Assembly (NCBI RefSeq): GCF_008801475.1
Contig: NZ_VZPP01000005.1
Coordinates: 1 to 64,000 of the forward strand
Length of the DNA stretch: 64,000 nucleotides
Reading direction: 5' to 3'
From: Pseudomonas moorei
Lineage (GTDB): Bacteria; Pseudomonadota; Gammaproteobacteria; Pseudomonadales; Pseudomonadaceae
Made by a program: the position numbers and the translations under genes. Positions 9,462-18,182 of this stretch are shown piece by piece (positions within the stretch are counted from its first letter, which is position 1; every line of letters begins with the position of its first letter). The notes below the pieces were generated by a model, which did no database searches, had not been told where the DNA came from, and worked only from the letters and a program-made list of their open reading frames with translations.

Positions 9462-10487
9462 ATGTCCAAACGTCTTTCATTGGCCCCGCTGGCCGCAGCC
9501 ATCGGCCTGGGTTTCAGCCTGATCGCCGGTAGCCTGGTGGCACCGACCGTGGCCCATGCCGAAGGTGAGATCCGCATCGCCGAACAGTTCGGCATCGTTT
9601 ATCTGTTGCTCAACGTCGTGCGCGACCAGAACCTGATCGAGAAGTACGGCAAGCAGGAAGGCATCGACATCAAGGTCGACTGGACCCAGCTCTCCGGCGG
9701 TGCGGCGGTCAACGATGCGTTGCTCTCCGGTTCCATCGACATTGCCGGTGCCGGGGTCGGCCCATTGCTGACGATCTGGGACCGCACCCACGGCAAGCAA
9801 AACGTCAAGGCGGTGGCCTCGCTGGGCAACTTTCCGTACTACCTGGTGAGCAACAATCCGAAGGTCAAGACCATCGCCGACTTCACCGAGAAGGACCGCA
9901 TCGCGGTGCCGGCCGTGGGCGTGTCGGTGCAGTCGCGCTTCCTGCAATACGCGGCCGCCAAGCAGTGGGGTGACAAGGAATTCAATCGCCTCGACAAGTA
10001 CACCATCGCCGTGCCGCACCCCGACGCCACGGCAGCGCTGATCGCCGGTGGCACCGAATTGACCGGACACTTCTCCAACCCGCCGTTCCAGGATCAGGCG
10101 CTGGAAAACCCGAACGTCCACGTCGTGCTCAACTCCTATGACGTGCTCGGCCCGAACTCGCCGACGGTACTGTTCGCCACCGAGAAGTTCCGCAATGAGA
10201 ACCCGAAAACCTACAAAGCCTTTGTTGAAGCGTTGACCGAAGCCGCGCAATTCGCGCAGAACGACAAAGGCGCGGCGGCGGACACTTACATCCGCGTCAC
10301 CAAGGCCAAGATCGACCGTGCGGCATTGTTGAAAATCATCGACAACCCGCAGTTCGAATTCAGCGTCACGCCGAAAAATACCTACCCGCTGGCCGAGTTC
10401 CTCTACCGCGTGGGGGCGATCAAAAACAAACCGGATTCATGGAAGGATTACTTTTTCCAGGACGCCAAACCGCTGCAAGGGAGCTGA
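9462..10487 (+). CDS. ABC transporter periplasmic substrate-binding protein (SsuA/TauA/NrtA type)
   Basis: This 341-residue secreted binding protein is of the aliphatic sulfonate/taurine/nitrate class. It opens with a signal peptide (about residues 1-33, ending 'APTVAHA'). The mature domain shows the family pattern 'IRIAEQFGIVYLLLNVVRDQ' followed by 'NDALLSGSIDIAGAGVGPLLT'. It sits between the dioxygenase and the ATPase gene, which begins 5 bp after its stop, so it is the recognition subunit of this importer. Sulfonates are the likeliest ligands given the neighbour, but this is inferred from context. Confidence 0.87.
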   Translation: MSKRLSLAPLAAAIGLGFSLIAGSLVAPTVAHAEGEIRIAEQFGIVYLLLNVVRDQNLIEKYGKQEGIDIKVDWTQLSGGAAVNDALLSGSIDIAGAGVGPLLTIWDRTHGKQNVKAVASLGNFPYYLVSNNPKVKTIADFTEKDRIAVPAVGVSVQSRFLQYAAAKQWGDKEFNRLDKYTIAVPHPDATAALIAGGTELTGHFSNPPFQDQALENPNVHVVLNSYDVLGPNSPTVLFATEKFRNENPKTYKAFVEALTEAAQFAQNDKGAAADTYIRVTKAKIDRAALLKIIDNPQFEFSVTPKNTYPLAEFLYRVGAIKNKPDSWKDYFFQDAKPLQGS

Positions 10488-10492
10488 CCGAC

Positions 10493-11353
10493 ATGAACGC
10501 CCCTTTGCAAGGCCACACGGTCAGCAAACCGGCCGCGGCAGCCCAGGCGCTGCTGTCGGTCGACAAGGTCAGCCTCGAATACCGCACGCCGCAACGGGTG
10601 GTGCGAGCGACCCACCAGGTGAGCTTCGAAATCGATCCGGCGGACCGCTTTGTCCTGCTCGGCCCGTCCGGTTGCGGCAAGTCGACCTTGCTCAAGGCCG
10701 CCGCCGGATTCATCCAGCCCGTCGAAGGCGAGATCCGGTTGCAAGGCCAGCGCGTCGATGCGCCGGGGCCGGACCGGATCGTGGTGTTCCAGGAATTCGA
10801 TCAACTGCCGCCGTGGAAAACCGTCAAACAGAACGTGATGTTTCCGCTGCTGGCCTCCAAAACCCTCAAGCGCAAAGAGGCCGAAGAGCGGGCGCTGCAC
10901 TACCTGGAGAAGGTCGGTCTGGCGGCGTTTGCCGATGCCTATCCGCATACCCTGTCGGGCGGCATGAAGGCGCGGGTCGCCATTGCCCGGGCGTTGGCCA
11001 TGCAGCCGAAAATCCTCCTGATGGACGAACCCTTCGCCGCCCTCGACGCGCTGACCCGACGCAAGATGCAGGAAGAGTTGCTGCTGCTCTGGGAGGAGGT
11101 GCGCTTCACGCTGTTGTTCGTCACTCACTCCATCGAAGAGGCGCTGGTGGTGGGCAACCGGATCCTGCTGTTGTCGCCGCATCCGGGGCGGGTGCGCGCG
11201 GAAGTCCACAGCCATCAATACGATTTGCACAGCCTTGGCGGCGTTGCGTTCCAAGAGTCGGCGCGGCGTATCCATCGATTGTTGTTTGATGAAGGTCAGT
11301 CGCCGGAAACCGAGCGCGCGCTGGATTTCGCCGACATCCGCATCGCGTATTGA
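10493..11353 (+). CDS. ABC transporter ATPase (SsuB/TauB-type)
   Basis: The 286-residue ATPase energises the importer. It has Walker A GPSGCGKST, signature LSGGMKAR (Met replaces the usual Gln, which is common in this subfamily), Walker B ILLMDEP, and the switch His in 'FVTHSIEEA'. The ATG at 10493 has a gggag Shine-Dalgarno 8 bp upstream. A start at 10439 would lie inside the binding-protein gene and is less likely. The permease follows after 21 bp. Confidence 0.88.
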   Translation: MNAPLQGHTVSKPAAAAQALLSVDKVSLEYRTPQRVVRATHQVSFEIDPADRFVLLGPSGCGKSTLLKAAAGFIQPVEGEIRLQGQRVDAPGPDRIVVFQEFDQLPPWKTVKQNVMFPLLASKTLKRKEAEERALHYLEKVGLAAFADAYPHTLSGGMKARVAIARALAMQPKILLMDEPFAALDALTRRKMQEELLLLWEEVRFTLLFVTHSIEEALVVGNRILLLSPHPGRVRAEVHSHQYDLHSLGGVAFQESARRIHRLLFDEGQSPETERALDFADIRIAY

Positions 11354-11374
11354 GCCAGTTGAGAGGAGGGCCCG

Positions 11375-12241
11375 ATGAGCCATTTATCATCCCCGCGTGA
11401 AGAGTTCGAAATCGTCCTGCAACCGCTGACCAGTGTGCCGCTGGAGCGAGAGTTACCGCTGGGCCAGCGCCTGTGGCAACAGGGCTGGTTGCGCAAAAGC
11501 CTGATCCTGATTCTGCTCGCCGTCCTGTGGGAAGCCGTCGCCCGATATCAGAACAACGATTTGCTGTTGCCGGGTTTTCTGCAAACCAGCCATGCGCTGT
11601 ATGACGGCCTGCTCAGTGGCGAGTTGTTGGGCAAGGTGTGGATTTCGCTGGTGGTGCTGGTCAAGGGGTACCTGATCGGCATCGTCCTGGCGTTCGCCCT
11701 GACCACCCTGGCGGTGTCGACCCAGTTCGGTCGTGACCTGCTCAGCACCCTGACCTCGATGTTCAACCCGCTGCCGGCGATTGCACTGCTGCCGCTGGCG
11801 CTGCTGTGGTTCGGGCTGGGGCAGAACAGCCTGATTTTCGTGCTGGTGCATTCGGTGCTCTGGGCCTTGGCGCTGAACACCTACGCCGGGTTTCTCGGCG
11901 TCTCGGAAACCCTGCGCATGGCCGGGCGCAATTACGGTCTCAAGGGCATGCGCTTCGTCCTGTTCATCCTCATTCCCGCCGCGCTGCCGTCGATCCTCGC
12001 CGGGCTGAAAATCGGCTGGGCGTTTGCCTGGCGCACGCTGATCGCCGCCGAACTGGTGTTTGGTGCCACCAGCGGCAAGGGCGGATTGGGCTGGTACATC
12101 TTTCAGAATCGCAATGAGCTGTACACCGACAAGGTGTTTGCCGGGTTGGCGGTGGTGATTTTGATTGGGCTGCTGGTGGAGAATTTGGTGTTTGATTCGC
12201 TGGAGCGGGTGACGGTGAAGCGGTGGGGGATGGTGCGGTAA
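11375..12241 (+). CDS. ABC transporter permease (SsuC/TauC-type)
   Basis: This 288-residue inner-membrane permease has about six hydrophobic segments and the EAA-type cytoplasmic loop ('RMAGRNYGLKGMRFVLFILIPAALP'-like region near residue 190) that contacts the ATPase. The start has a gaggagg Shine-Dalgarno. It closes the four-gene dioxygenase/importer operon. The convergent RHS-core gene ends 24 bp after it, and no clear terminator lies between. Confidence 0.87.
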   Translation: MSHLSSPREEFEIVLQPLTSVPLERELPLGQRLWQQGWLRKSLILILLAVLWEAVARYQNNDLLLPGFLQTSHALYDGLLSGELLGKVWISLVVLVKGYLIGIVLAFALTTLAVSTQFGRDLLSTLTSMFNPLPAIALLPLALLWFGLGQNSLIFVLVHSVLWALALNTYAGFLGVSETLRMAGRNYGLKGMRFVLFILIPAALPSILAGLKIGWAFAWRTLIAAELVFGATSGKGGLGWYIFQNRNELYTDKVFAGLAVVILIGLLVENLVFDSLERVTVKRWGMVR

Positions 12242-12265
12242 GTGTATTAGTCACTATTTTGGCCC

Positions 12266-13258
12266 TTATCTCCGTTGTCGTATTGCCTGCGCAGGAGGGA
12301 GGCCGTCCATCCGATCCAAAGCTTCTCTGCGTACTCGAACCTGATGCCTGGGTGGTGGCGCCCCATTAACTCCTATTGGTTGGGGAAACGATGAAAGCAT
12401 CCTGTGATTGTCGGTTTTCGGCGACGGCCTTTCGAACAAATTCGGGTCTTGCCTTGAGTAAACTGGTAATACATCACCTGCAGGTAGCAGAGTTGAGCGA
12501 TTTAGGGGATAGACGGGGGGGCTTAGTGGCTTGACAGTTGAAGCGCCAGTCTGTGGATAAAGCTCGAAGTAAGCAGGAGGGCTGCCTGGCGGTCTGCTGA
12601 ATGGAGCTTCGTACCACCCTAGGTGTGTGAAGTTTGCGCGCATGGACCGATAGCCAAGATAAGTCGAGGCCGCACCGGATACCAAACTTGTAGTGGCAAG
12701 TAATTGAGATGCCTGAGGAGCAATATCAAACATGCTTGAAAGTCCTGCAGCCACCCCCGTCACACCGGATAGTGTGCCTAAACCATTTGCGAGGGTAGCT
12801 CGTCCGCGATTGAACAATAAAGAACCAATATTCAATCCCGTTCCTACTGATGAAGCCAGGTAACCGATAGCCCCTAGCTCTCTAGTGGCGGAAAGTAAAG
12901 AAATCACTCCCCAGTGCCCCGTCGGATCCACCCGATTCACCGGATCCCCCACGCAATACATATACGCATTCAACCCACCCCCACCAAACGGACTCCAACT
13001 GTCCGGACTGTGAAAGCGCATCAATCGCGTGTTGTAGGCGCGGTAGCCGTTGCCCGGCAAGTACCAGCCGAATCTGGCTTCGCGCAATTGGCCGTTGAAA
13101 CCCAGCGCCGTCGCGACTTCCTGCTGCGCAGACTGTTCGCCGTAGGCGGTATAGCCGATGGTGTTGATCTTGCCTTCGACGCTTTCGCCAATGATCGATT
13201 GGCTGCTGTTGGTCGCCAGCAGTATCACGCGTTGCCGAATGGTTTTTGCTTGAGTCAT
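12266..13258 (-). CDS. Orphan RHS-repeat-associated core-domain protein
   Basis: The 330-residue product carries only the end of an RHS protein: the core motif region 'RLMRFHSPDSWSPFGGGGLNAY' through 'CVGDPVNRVDPTGHWG' (about residues 75-120), then a unique tail. Full RHS toxins exceed 1,000 residues and this has none of the YD-repeat shell. The tail begins with hydrophobic, Gly/Ala/Leu-rich segments (about 120-215) that could span a membrane. It then becomes Pro/Tyr-rich and ends in a basic stretch (IRQRR). I chose the ATG at 13258. A GTG at 13312 would overlap the upstream small gene by 17 bp. No immunity gene is recognisable next to it. It could be a small secreted toxin or a displaced RHS tip; function is unproven. 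Confidence 0.75.
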   Translation of the reverse strand: MTQAKTIRQRVILLATNSSQSIIGESVEGKINTIGYTAYGEQSAQQEVATALGFNGQLREARFGWYLPGNGYRAYNTRLMRFHSPDSWSPFGGGGLNAYMYCVGDPVNRVDPTGHWGVISLLSATRELGAIGYLASSVGTGLNIGSLLFNRGRATLANGLGTLSGVTGVAAGLSSMFDIAPQASQLLATTSLVSGAASTYLGYRSMRANFTHLGWYEAPFSRPPGSPPAYFELYPQTGASTVKPLSPPVYPLNRSTLLPAGDVLPVYSRQDPNLFERPSPKTDNHRMLSSFPQPIGVNGAPPPRHQVRVRREALDRMDGLPPAQAIRQRR

Positions 13259-13295
13259 ACAGCGAATTCCGCCAGGGACATCTTGGCGTTTAGTT

Positions 13296-13499
13296 CTACT
13301 CGCCGCGCTCACGATTGAGAACTATCAGAACTGCTAGGTCTTGGCGGCTCACACCCTGCTTGGCCGGAGCGAACCCGGTATCGACAGCCTGGCCGAAGCC
13401 GTTCGTCAGAATCAGATCGCCCTGCGGACGACGCGACAGCGGTATATGGAAGGGATGGCCGGTAGCGTCGGTGTATCCGCTGGCTGTGGCGACTGACAT
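13296..13499 (-). CDS. Small hypothetical protein upstream of the RHS-core gene
   Basis: This 67-residue frame has an ATG at 13499 with an agg Shine-Dalgarno 5 bp upstream, and a codon mix like its neighbours. Its sequence ('HPFHIPLSRRPQGDLILTNG' in the middle) matches nothing I recognise and has neither a signal peptide nor a membrane segment. It ends just before the RHS-core gene, overlapping that gene's possible GTG start by 17 bp. The two may therefore be one transcript with coupled translation. It could be an accessory or a remnant of a larger RHS-type gene. Confidence 0.5.
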   Translation of the reverse strand: MSVATASGYTDATGHPFHIPLSRRPQGDLILTNGFGQAVDTGFAPAKQGVSRQDLAVLIVLNRERGE

Positions 13500-13528
13500 T
13501 AGCCTAAAGTGAGCGGAACGTTTCGGCA

Positions 13529-15127
13529 GTGCAGGTGAACAGAGTGGTAGTGGAGGCGCAAAGAAAAGAGCGGTTGGTCAAATCCCGGCCAGCGCCCGAG
13601 AATTTGGCAGTGTCCGACTCGAGGCAGCGAATGCTTTGGTATGGCGGCGGTTTGTTGATCCTGGTGCTGGCTATCGTGACCCGGTTATATGGCCTGACCG
13701 ATGCCGCGATTTGGGGCGATGAAGGTTCCAGCCTGTTGATGAGCCGCTACACCCTGGACGGCATCTGGGCCCATGCCGCCCATGACGTCCATCCGCCGAT
13801 GTATTTCATGATGCTGCACGGCTGGATCGGGCTGTTTGGCGATGGCATTTTTTCGATACGCAGTTTGAGTGCGCTGCCGGGTGTAGTGTCGGTCATGCTG
13901 GGCATGTGGCTGGTCCGCCTGATCGCCAATCCGCGCGCGGCATTGCTGGCCGGGTTGATGCTGGCGCTCCTGCCCACGGCGGTGCGCTACAGCCAGGAAG
14001 TGCGGATGTATTCGTGGCTGGGGGTGTGGCTGCTCGGCGCCACCATTGCGCTGGTGCATTGGGTCAAGCAGCCTCGCCACACCCATGCATTGGTGATCTA
14101 CGCGTTGCTGATGGCCACCGCGTTCTACACCCACTATTTCACCGCGCTCTGTGTGCTCGTCCATTGGGCGTACTTGCTGGTGCTGCGCCTGAACCCGGAC
14201 CAACCCTCCCATTACATCACTCGCCCGGCCTGGTGGCTGAGCAATGTGGCCATTGTGGTGCTGTTTGCTCCGTGGATCCCTGGCCTGGTCGATTTGACCC
14301 GGCACATGGAGGAGCTCAAGGCCAGCGGCGACGTGGGTTGGGAGTCGCCGGTCACCCTCAGCTCCCTGCCGTCGATGGTCTGGGATTTTCTGATCCAGGA
14401 CGATGGGGATAACTTGCCCCGGCTCCTGTTCGTCGCGATGCCAGTGCTGTTGCTGAGCGTGATCCTGCTGACGGTCTGGCGTGATCGCAGCCGCTATCGC
14501 TGGAGTGCGCTGCTGGCGCTCTACACCGTGCTGCCGTTGTTGCTGGTTTATGGGGTTTCGTTTATTTCGCCGGTGTTCATCGAGCGTTATTTGAACGCCT
14601 ATGCGTTGGGTCTGCCGCTGATCATGGCGCTGGCCATCGACCGCTTGCTGGGCGGCTTTCGGGTATTGGCGCTCGGGTTGCTGGTGCTCTTTGTCGGCGC
14701 CGAGCTGGTCGGGCTGAAAACCAATGCCACGGTGGATGTGAATGACCAGACCAGTGTAATGGTCGAGTTCGTCAACCAGCACTACGTGGCCGGTGACCGA
14801 ATCGTTATCAGCGACATGCTCTGGTACATGAGCTACGTCTACTACAACCGCACCGACACGGAACCGCTGCTCTACACCCCGCCCCTGGCCAACGGAACAT
14901 CCAGCCGCCCGAATGATTATGGCTTTGGCACGCTGGTCAACGGTGATGCGCCAAGGATCTACCTCGACCAGCTCAGTCAACTGCCCAGGGGAACCGGTCG
15001 CGTGTGGTTGATCAGCACGGCGGATCAACCCGACGAATTCGCCCCGCTGCCCGGCGGTTGGCAGAAAGTCGCCGAGACCGCTGCCGGGAACACTCGGGCA
15101 CGGTTGTTTGTCATGGCGGGTGAGTGA
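13529..15127 (+). CDS. GT39-type membrane glycosyltransferase (ArnT/PMT-like)
   Basis: The 532-residue polytopic protein has about 10-12 hydrophobic helices and the N-terminal acidic loop typical of lipid-phosphate-sugar glycosyltransferases of family 39 ('LYGLTDAAIWGDEGSSLL'), followed by 'DVHPPMYFMMLHGW'. These enzymes transfer a sugar from a polyprenyl-phosphate donor to a periplasmic acceptor. The acceptor here is unknown and no partner enzyme lies nearby. The start is uncertain: a GTG at 13529 gives a 35-residue polar leader, while an ATG at 13631 starts directly before the first membrane helix. Family placement is fairly sure. Confidence 0.8.
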   Translation: MQVNRVVVEAQRKERLVKSRPAPENLAVSDSRQRMLWYGGGLLILVLAIVTRLYGLTDAAIWGDEGSSLLMSRYTLDGIWAHAAHDVHPPMYFMMLHGWIGLFGDGIFSIRSLSALPGVVSVMLGMWLVRLIANPRAALLAGLMLALLPTAVRYSQEVRMYSWLGVWLLGATIALVHWVKQPRHTHALVIYALLMATAFYTHYFTALCVLVHWAYLLVLRLNPDQPSHYITRPAWWLSNVAIVVLFAPWIPGLVDLTRHMEELKASGDVGWESPVTLSSLPSMVWDFLIQDDGDNLPRLLFVAMPVLLLSVILLTVWRDRSRYRWSALLALYTVLPLLLVYGVSFISPVFIERYLNAYALGLPLIMALAIDRLLGGFRVLALGLLVLFVGAELVGLKTNATVDVNDQTSVMVEFVNQHYVAGDRIVISDMLWYMSYVYYNRTDTEPLLYTPPLANGTSSRPNDYGFGTLVNGDAPRIYLDQLSQLPRGTGRVWLISTADQPDEFAPLPGGWQKVAETAAGNTRARLFVMAGE

Positions 15128-15133
15128 CGGTGC

Positions 15134-15892
15134 TCAAGATTTCGACGACAGGTCCGCCATGCCCTTGAGCAGCTCGATCGGCAGTGGGAAGACGATGGTC
15201 GAACTCTTGTCGCCGGCGATCGAGCTGAGCGTCTGCATGTAGCGCAGTTGCATGGCCCCCGGCTGGCGGCCGAGCATTTCAGCGGCCTGCATGAGTTTTT
15301 CCGAGGCCTGCAATTCGCCTTCGGCGTGGATCACCTTGGCCCGGCGCTCACGCTCCGCTTCGGCCTGTTTGGCAATGGCGCGAATCATCGATTCATTGAG
15401 GTCCACGTGCTTGATTTCGACATTGGCCACTTTGATGCCCCATGCATCGGTCTGGGCGTCGAGCACTTGCTGGATATCGAGATTCAGCCGTTCGCGCTCG
15501 GCCAGCAGCTCGTCGAGTTCGTGCTTGCCCAGCACCGCGCGCAAGGTGGTTTGCGCCAACTGGCTGGTGGCCATCAGGAAGTCCTCGACCTGGATAATCG
15601 CCTTCTGTGGGTCGAGCACGCGGAAGTACAGCACGGCATTGACCTTGACCGAGACGTTGTCGCGGGTGATCACGTCTTGCGGCGGGACGTCGAGCACCAC
15701 GGTGCGCAAGTCGACGCGAACCATTTGCTGAACCACCGGAATCAACAGAATCAGGCCCGGGCCTTTGACCTGCCAGAAGCGTCCGAGCTGGAACACCACC
15801 CCGCGTTCGTATTCACGCAGGATGCGGAAGGTCGAACCGGCCAGCGCGATCAGCAGTAACAGCAGCGCGGCAAAACCCAATTGCAGACCCAT
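15134..15892 (-). CDS. Slipin (stomatin-like SPFH/band 7 membrane protein)
   Basis: This 252-residue protein has one N-terminal membrane helix (about residues 5-22) followed by an SPFH/band 7 domain ('[20 protein letters not shown]', '[20 protein letters not shown]', '[14 protein letters not shown]'). A helical, charged stretch '[20 protein letters not shown]' supports oligomer formation. Slipins form membrane microdomain scaffolds. It starts 2 bp after the stop of the NfeD gene, the usual partner, and they make one operon. The P-loop protease of longer NfeD versions is not present. Confidence 0.92.
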   Translation of the reverse strand: MGLQLGFAALLLLLIALAGSTFRILREYERGVVFQLGRFWQVKGPGLILLIPVVQQMVRVDLRTVVLDVPPQDVITRDNVSVKVNAVLYFRVLDPQKAIIQVEDFLMATSQLAQTTLRAVLGKHELDELLAERERLNLDIQQVLDAQTDAWGIKVANVEIKHVDLNESMIRAIAKQAEAERERRAKVIHAEGELQASEKLMQAAEMLGRQPGAMQLRYMQTLSSIAGDKSSTIVFPLPIELLKGMADLSSKS

Positions 15893-15894
15893 GA

Positions 15895-16428
15895 CTATTC
15901 TCCCGCCGGCACCGCGTCAGTCGCGGCCACTTTCAGCATTAATCCCTTGCGCGACACCACGCGTACCTTTTGCCCGATCTGCAGGGGCTTGGCGCTCGAT
16001 ACTTGCCAGCATTCGCCCTGTAAATGCACCCAGCCGTGGCAGGCATCGTCGGCCTGCAATGACGTGATCGGGGTCACACTGCCGACCAGCACGGCATCGC
16101 CGCTGATGGTGTGGCGCGGGCGGGTCTTCAGGGCGCGGATCAGCAGGAACGCCAGCAGCAGTGCACTGATCAGGCCCAACACAATCATCAACGGAGCGGG
16201 CAGTTCGGCATTGGTCAGGATCAGCGCACCGATCACGAACATCACGATTCCACCCAGGCCAATCACGCCGTAATTGGGCAGGGCCGCCTCGGCGATCAGG
16301 AACGCGAGGCCGAAGGTGATCAACCAGACGCCGGCGGGATTGGTCGCCGGTAGCCCGACAGTGTCTGCGGCGAAGGCCGATGCGCTCAACGCCAATAGCA
16401 GTGCAACGGTGCAACAGCGCGTGTTCAC
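15895..16428 (-). CDS. NfeD-family membrane protein
   Basis: The 177-residue short-form NfeD has a signal-like N-terminus ([13 protein letters not shown]), a hydrophobic block of three or four helices ('[20 protein letters not shown]', '[16 protein letters not shown]', '[18 protein letters not shown]') and a C-terminal OB-fold ('[14 protein letters not shown]'). I chose the GTG at 16428, preceded by ggaggg. A longer frame from 16689 would add 87 non-conserved residues. The family works with SPFH proteins, and the slipin gene follows at once. The clpP-like domain of long NfeD proteins is missing, as usual for the short class. Confidence 0.88.
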   Translation of the reverse strand: MNTRCCTVALLLALSASAFAADTVGLPATNPAGVWLITFGLAFLIAEAALPNYGVIGLGGIVMFVIGALILTNAELPAPLMIVLGLISALLLAFLLIRALKTRPRHTISGDAVLVGSVTPITSLQADDACHGWVHLQGECWQVSSAKPLQIGQKVRVVSRKGLMLKVAATDAVPAGE

Positions 16429-16624
16429 GTCACCCTCCGGGAGAGTCGTGGGCGGTTCTGTATACAGTTTAGTTGACCGTTTGGTTGTATGAATTTTGTT
16501 CAGATGTCGACGTGTCCAATGGGCGGATTTCCCACCGGATTGGCCCGGCGGGCCTAGACTTTCACTACGTGGAAAAGCGTCAACCATCGTCCGCCAGACG
16601 TTGTTGCGGACACCGAGGTGCATC

Positions 16625-17086
16625 ATGCGTATGGCAAGAACCGTGCAGAGAAGCCTGGAAAAGGCGCAATGCGAATATGAGATCGTCACCCACCCTCACT
16701 CGGCCAGTAGCCTGGAAACGGCGCGAGTCGCGGGCATTCCTGCCGAGCGGGTGGCCAAGTCGGTCATCCTCGACGACCACCACGGCCATTACCTGATGGC
16801 CGTGTTGCCCGCCAGTCGCCACCTGGACCTGAGCAAAGTCCGCAGCAGCGGCGAATGGCAGGTCTCCCGGGAAAGCAATCTGCCGCACCTGTTCGATGAC
16901 TGCGAACGCGGCGCCGTGCCTGCTCTGGGTGAGGCTTATGGGCTGGACGTGGTCATCGATCCGCTGCTGACCCGGCAAAAAGACATCTATCTGGAAGCCG
17001 GCAATCACATCAACCTGCTGCACATGGACATGCCGCAGTTCCTGAAAATGGTGCCGCATGCCGAGGTGCGGGAGTTGAGTCATTGA
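16625..17086 (+). CDS. YbaK/EbsC-family aminoacyl-tRNA deacylase-like protein
   Basis: The 153-residue product is a stand-alone YbaK-type domain, a family that hydrolyses mischarged aminoacyl-tRNAs. The pattern 'HPHSASSLETARVAGIPAER' then 'VAKSVILDDHHGHYLMAVLP' with the conserved Lys (AKSVI) supports this. The ATG at 16625 follows a gaggtg Shine-Dalgarno; an ATG two codons on is nearly as good. It runs divergently from the NfeD gene and stands alone. Which tRNA it edits cannot be told. Confidence 0.85.
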   Translation: MRMARTVQRSLEKAQCEYEIVTHPHSASSLETARVAGIPAERVAKSVILDDHHGHYLMAVLPASRHLDLSKVRSSGEWQVSRESNLPHLFDDCERGAVPALGEAYGLDVVIDPLLTRQKDIYLEAGNHINLLHMDMPQFLKMVPHAEVRELSH

Positions 17087-17110
17087 GTTTCGCGACGCCA
17101 GTGCCGCCGT

Positions 17111-17204
17111 CAATCGCGGGCAAGCCTCGCTCCCACAGTGATTGATTTGAGCCGCAGATTTGTGATCAACACTGAACCTGTGGGAGCGGGCTTGCCCGCG
17201 ATTG
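17111..17204. repeat. REP pair (REPIN), 'gggcttgcccg' type
   Basis: Two inverted copies of the REP core (about 17111-17138 and 17179-17204) face each other across about 40 bp. The cores here read 'gcgggcaagcc' and 'ggcttgcccgc', a variant of the families elsewhere in the window. Confidence 0.8.
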
Positions 17205-17249
17205 ACCGCGCAGCGGTCACCCATTCAAGCCTTCCCCAAGGAGCCAGCC

Positions 17250-17495
17250 ATGGAAAACCCGACCCACAGCCTCCCATCGCTATTCAAACAACTCGGCCTG
17301 CCCGACGACGCCGAAAGCATCGATAAATTCATCGCCACCCATTCGCCGCTCAAACCGGAACTGCACCTGGCGGATGCGTTCTTCTGGACCCAGAGCCAGG
17401 CGGATTTTCTGCGCGACGATATTCTGGAGGATGCCGATTGGGCGGAGGTGGTGGATCAGCTGGATGTGATGTTGAGGAAGGGGCGGGGAGCATAG
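17250..17495 (+). CDS. DUF2789-family small protein
   Basis: This 81-residue protein matches the DUF2789 pattern as I know it: an N-terminal 'HSLPSLFKQLGLPDDAESID' helix-turn followed by 'FIATHSPL' and an acidic C-terminal helix with 'DILEDADWAEVVDQLD'. The ATG at 17250 has an aaggag Shine-Dalgarno 6 bp upstream. The family is small, alpha-helical and of unknown function. It is monocistronic. Confidence 0.82.
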   Translation: MENPTHSLPSLFKQLGLPDDAESIDKFIATHSPLKPELHLADAFFWTQSQADFLRDDILEDADWAEVVDQLDVMLRKGRGA

Positions 17496-17549
17496 GAAAT
17501 CTGATGGGAGGCAGTTTGCCAGATTGCTCACTTGGAAAAAACAGACCAG

Positions 17550-17577
17550 AATTACGACCTTATTTGAGGTCTTAATT
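17550..17577 (+). promoter_or_regulatory. Inverted-repeat operator of the toxin-antitoxin operon
   Basis: Arms of 11 bp (17550-17560 and 17567-17577, one mismatch) with a 6-bp spacer abut the antitoxin start codon. Phd/YefM-type antitoxins usually repress their own promoter through such palindromes, so this is the likely autoregulatory site. Confidence 0.6.
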
Positions 17578-17823
17578 ATGCAAAGTGTTCTGGCCGACAT
17601 GGCTGTCAGTGTGTCCGAATTAAAGAAAAACCCGACTGCCGTTTTAAATGGCGCCCACGGCGGGCCTGTCGCGGTGCTCAATCACAATCGAGTCATGGGC
17701 TATATGGTCCCTGCCGATGTGTTCGAGGCCATGATGGAGCGCCTTGATGACCTTTCGCTGGCGGAAATCGTTCGTTCTCGTCGTCATGAAACACCGGTCC
17801 CGGTAAGCCTGGATGACTTATAA
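17578..17823 (+). CDS. Type II antitoxin, Phd/YefM family
   Basis: The 81-residue product has the Phd/YefM fold signature in 'AVSVSELKKNPTAVLNGAHG' followed by 'VAVLNHNRVMGYMVPADVFE'. The N-terminal part would bind DNA and the disordered C-terminal tail would neutralise the toxin. The ATG at 17578 is preferred over an upstream start because gaggt lies just before it and the palindrome then precedes the gene. It overlaps the RelE-type gene by 11 bp, the standard antitoxin-then-toxin order. Confidence 0.88.
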   Translation: MQSVLADMAVSVSELKKNPTAVLNGAHGGPVAVLNHNRVMGYMVPADVFEAMMERLDDLSLAEIVRSRRHETPVPVSLDDL

Positions 17824-18094
17824 GCTCGAATTCCTGCCATCTGCACGCAAGGAATGGGACAAGCTTGGACATACGTTGCGCGAGCAATTCAAAAAGAAGC
17901 TGGCAGAGCGACTCGAATTGCCTCGAATTCCGGCTGACGCACTTCATGGCATGCCTGATTGCTACAAAATCAAACTTAAGTCTTCGGGTTACCGATTGGT
18001 CTACGAGGTTATCGATGATCGCGTAGTCGTTTCTGTCGTAGCGGTCGGGAAACGTGAACGTAGTGAAGTCTATGAGCGAGCCAAAAAACGCTAA
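17813..18094 (+). CDS. Type II toxin, RelE/ParE family
   Basis: This 93-residue basic protein fits the RelE toxin family: 'YKLEFLPSARKEWDKLG' at the start, 'KIKLKSSGYRLVYEVID' in the beta-sheet core and 'VVAVGKRERSEVYERA' at the end. RelE proteins cut mRNA at the ribosome. The conserved core arginine in 'GYRLVYEV' and the terminal 'GKRERSEVY' are present. The start lies within the antitoxin gene (11-bp overlap), so synthesis is coupled. The reading frame looks intact. Confidence 0.88.
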   Translation: MTYKLEFLPSARKEWDKLGHTLREQFKKKLAERLELPRIPADALHGMPDCYKIKLKSSGYRLVYEVIDDRVVVSVVAVGKRERSEVYERAKKR

Positions 18095-18151
18095 CAGGCA
18101 TGAATTTGTTTCAAAACTTGACGGAAAAACCTCTCCAATGCCATATTGATA

Positions 18152-18165
18152 GTTAGCAAACTAAC
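18152..18165 (+). promoter_or_regulatory. Candidate MarR operator
   Basis: The palindrome gttag-caaa-ctaac (18152-18165) lies 18 bp before the GTG start of the MarR gene, within a short AT-rich stretch. Its position fits autorepression of the efflux operon by its MarR regulator. Confidence 0.5.
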
Positions 18166-18182
18166 AGTGTGTATTCTCTCCC

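Noticed and set aside
8430..12254. Minus-strand frames of 90-320 residues over the TauD/importer cluster
   Set aside because: They are antisense shadows of four genes with clear domains and ribosome sites.
13685..15028. 447-residue minus-strand frame over the glycosyltransferase
   Set aside because: It is a shadow of the plus-strand GT39-type gene, which has consistent membrane helices and motifs.
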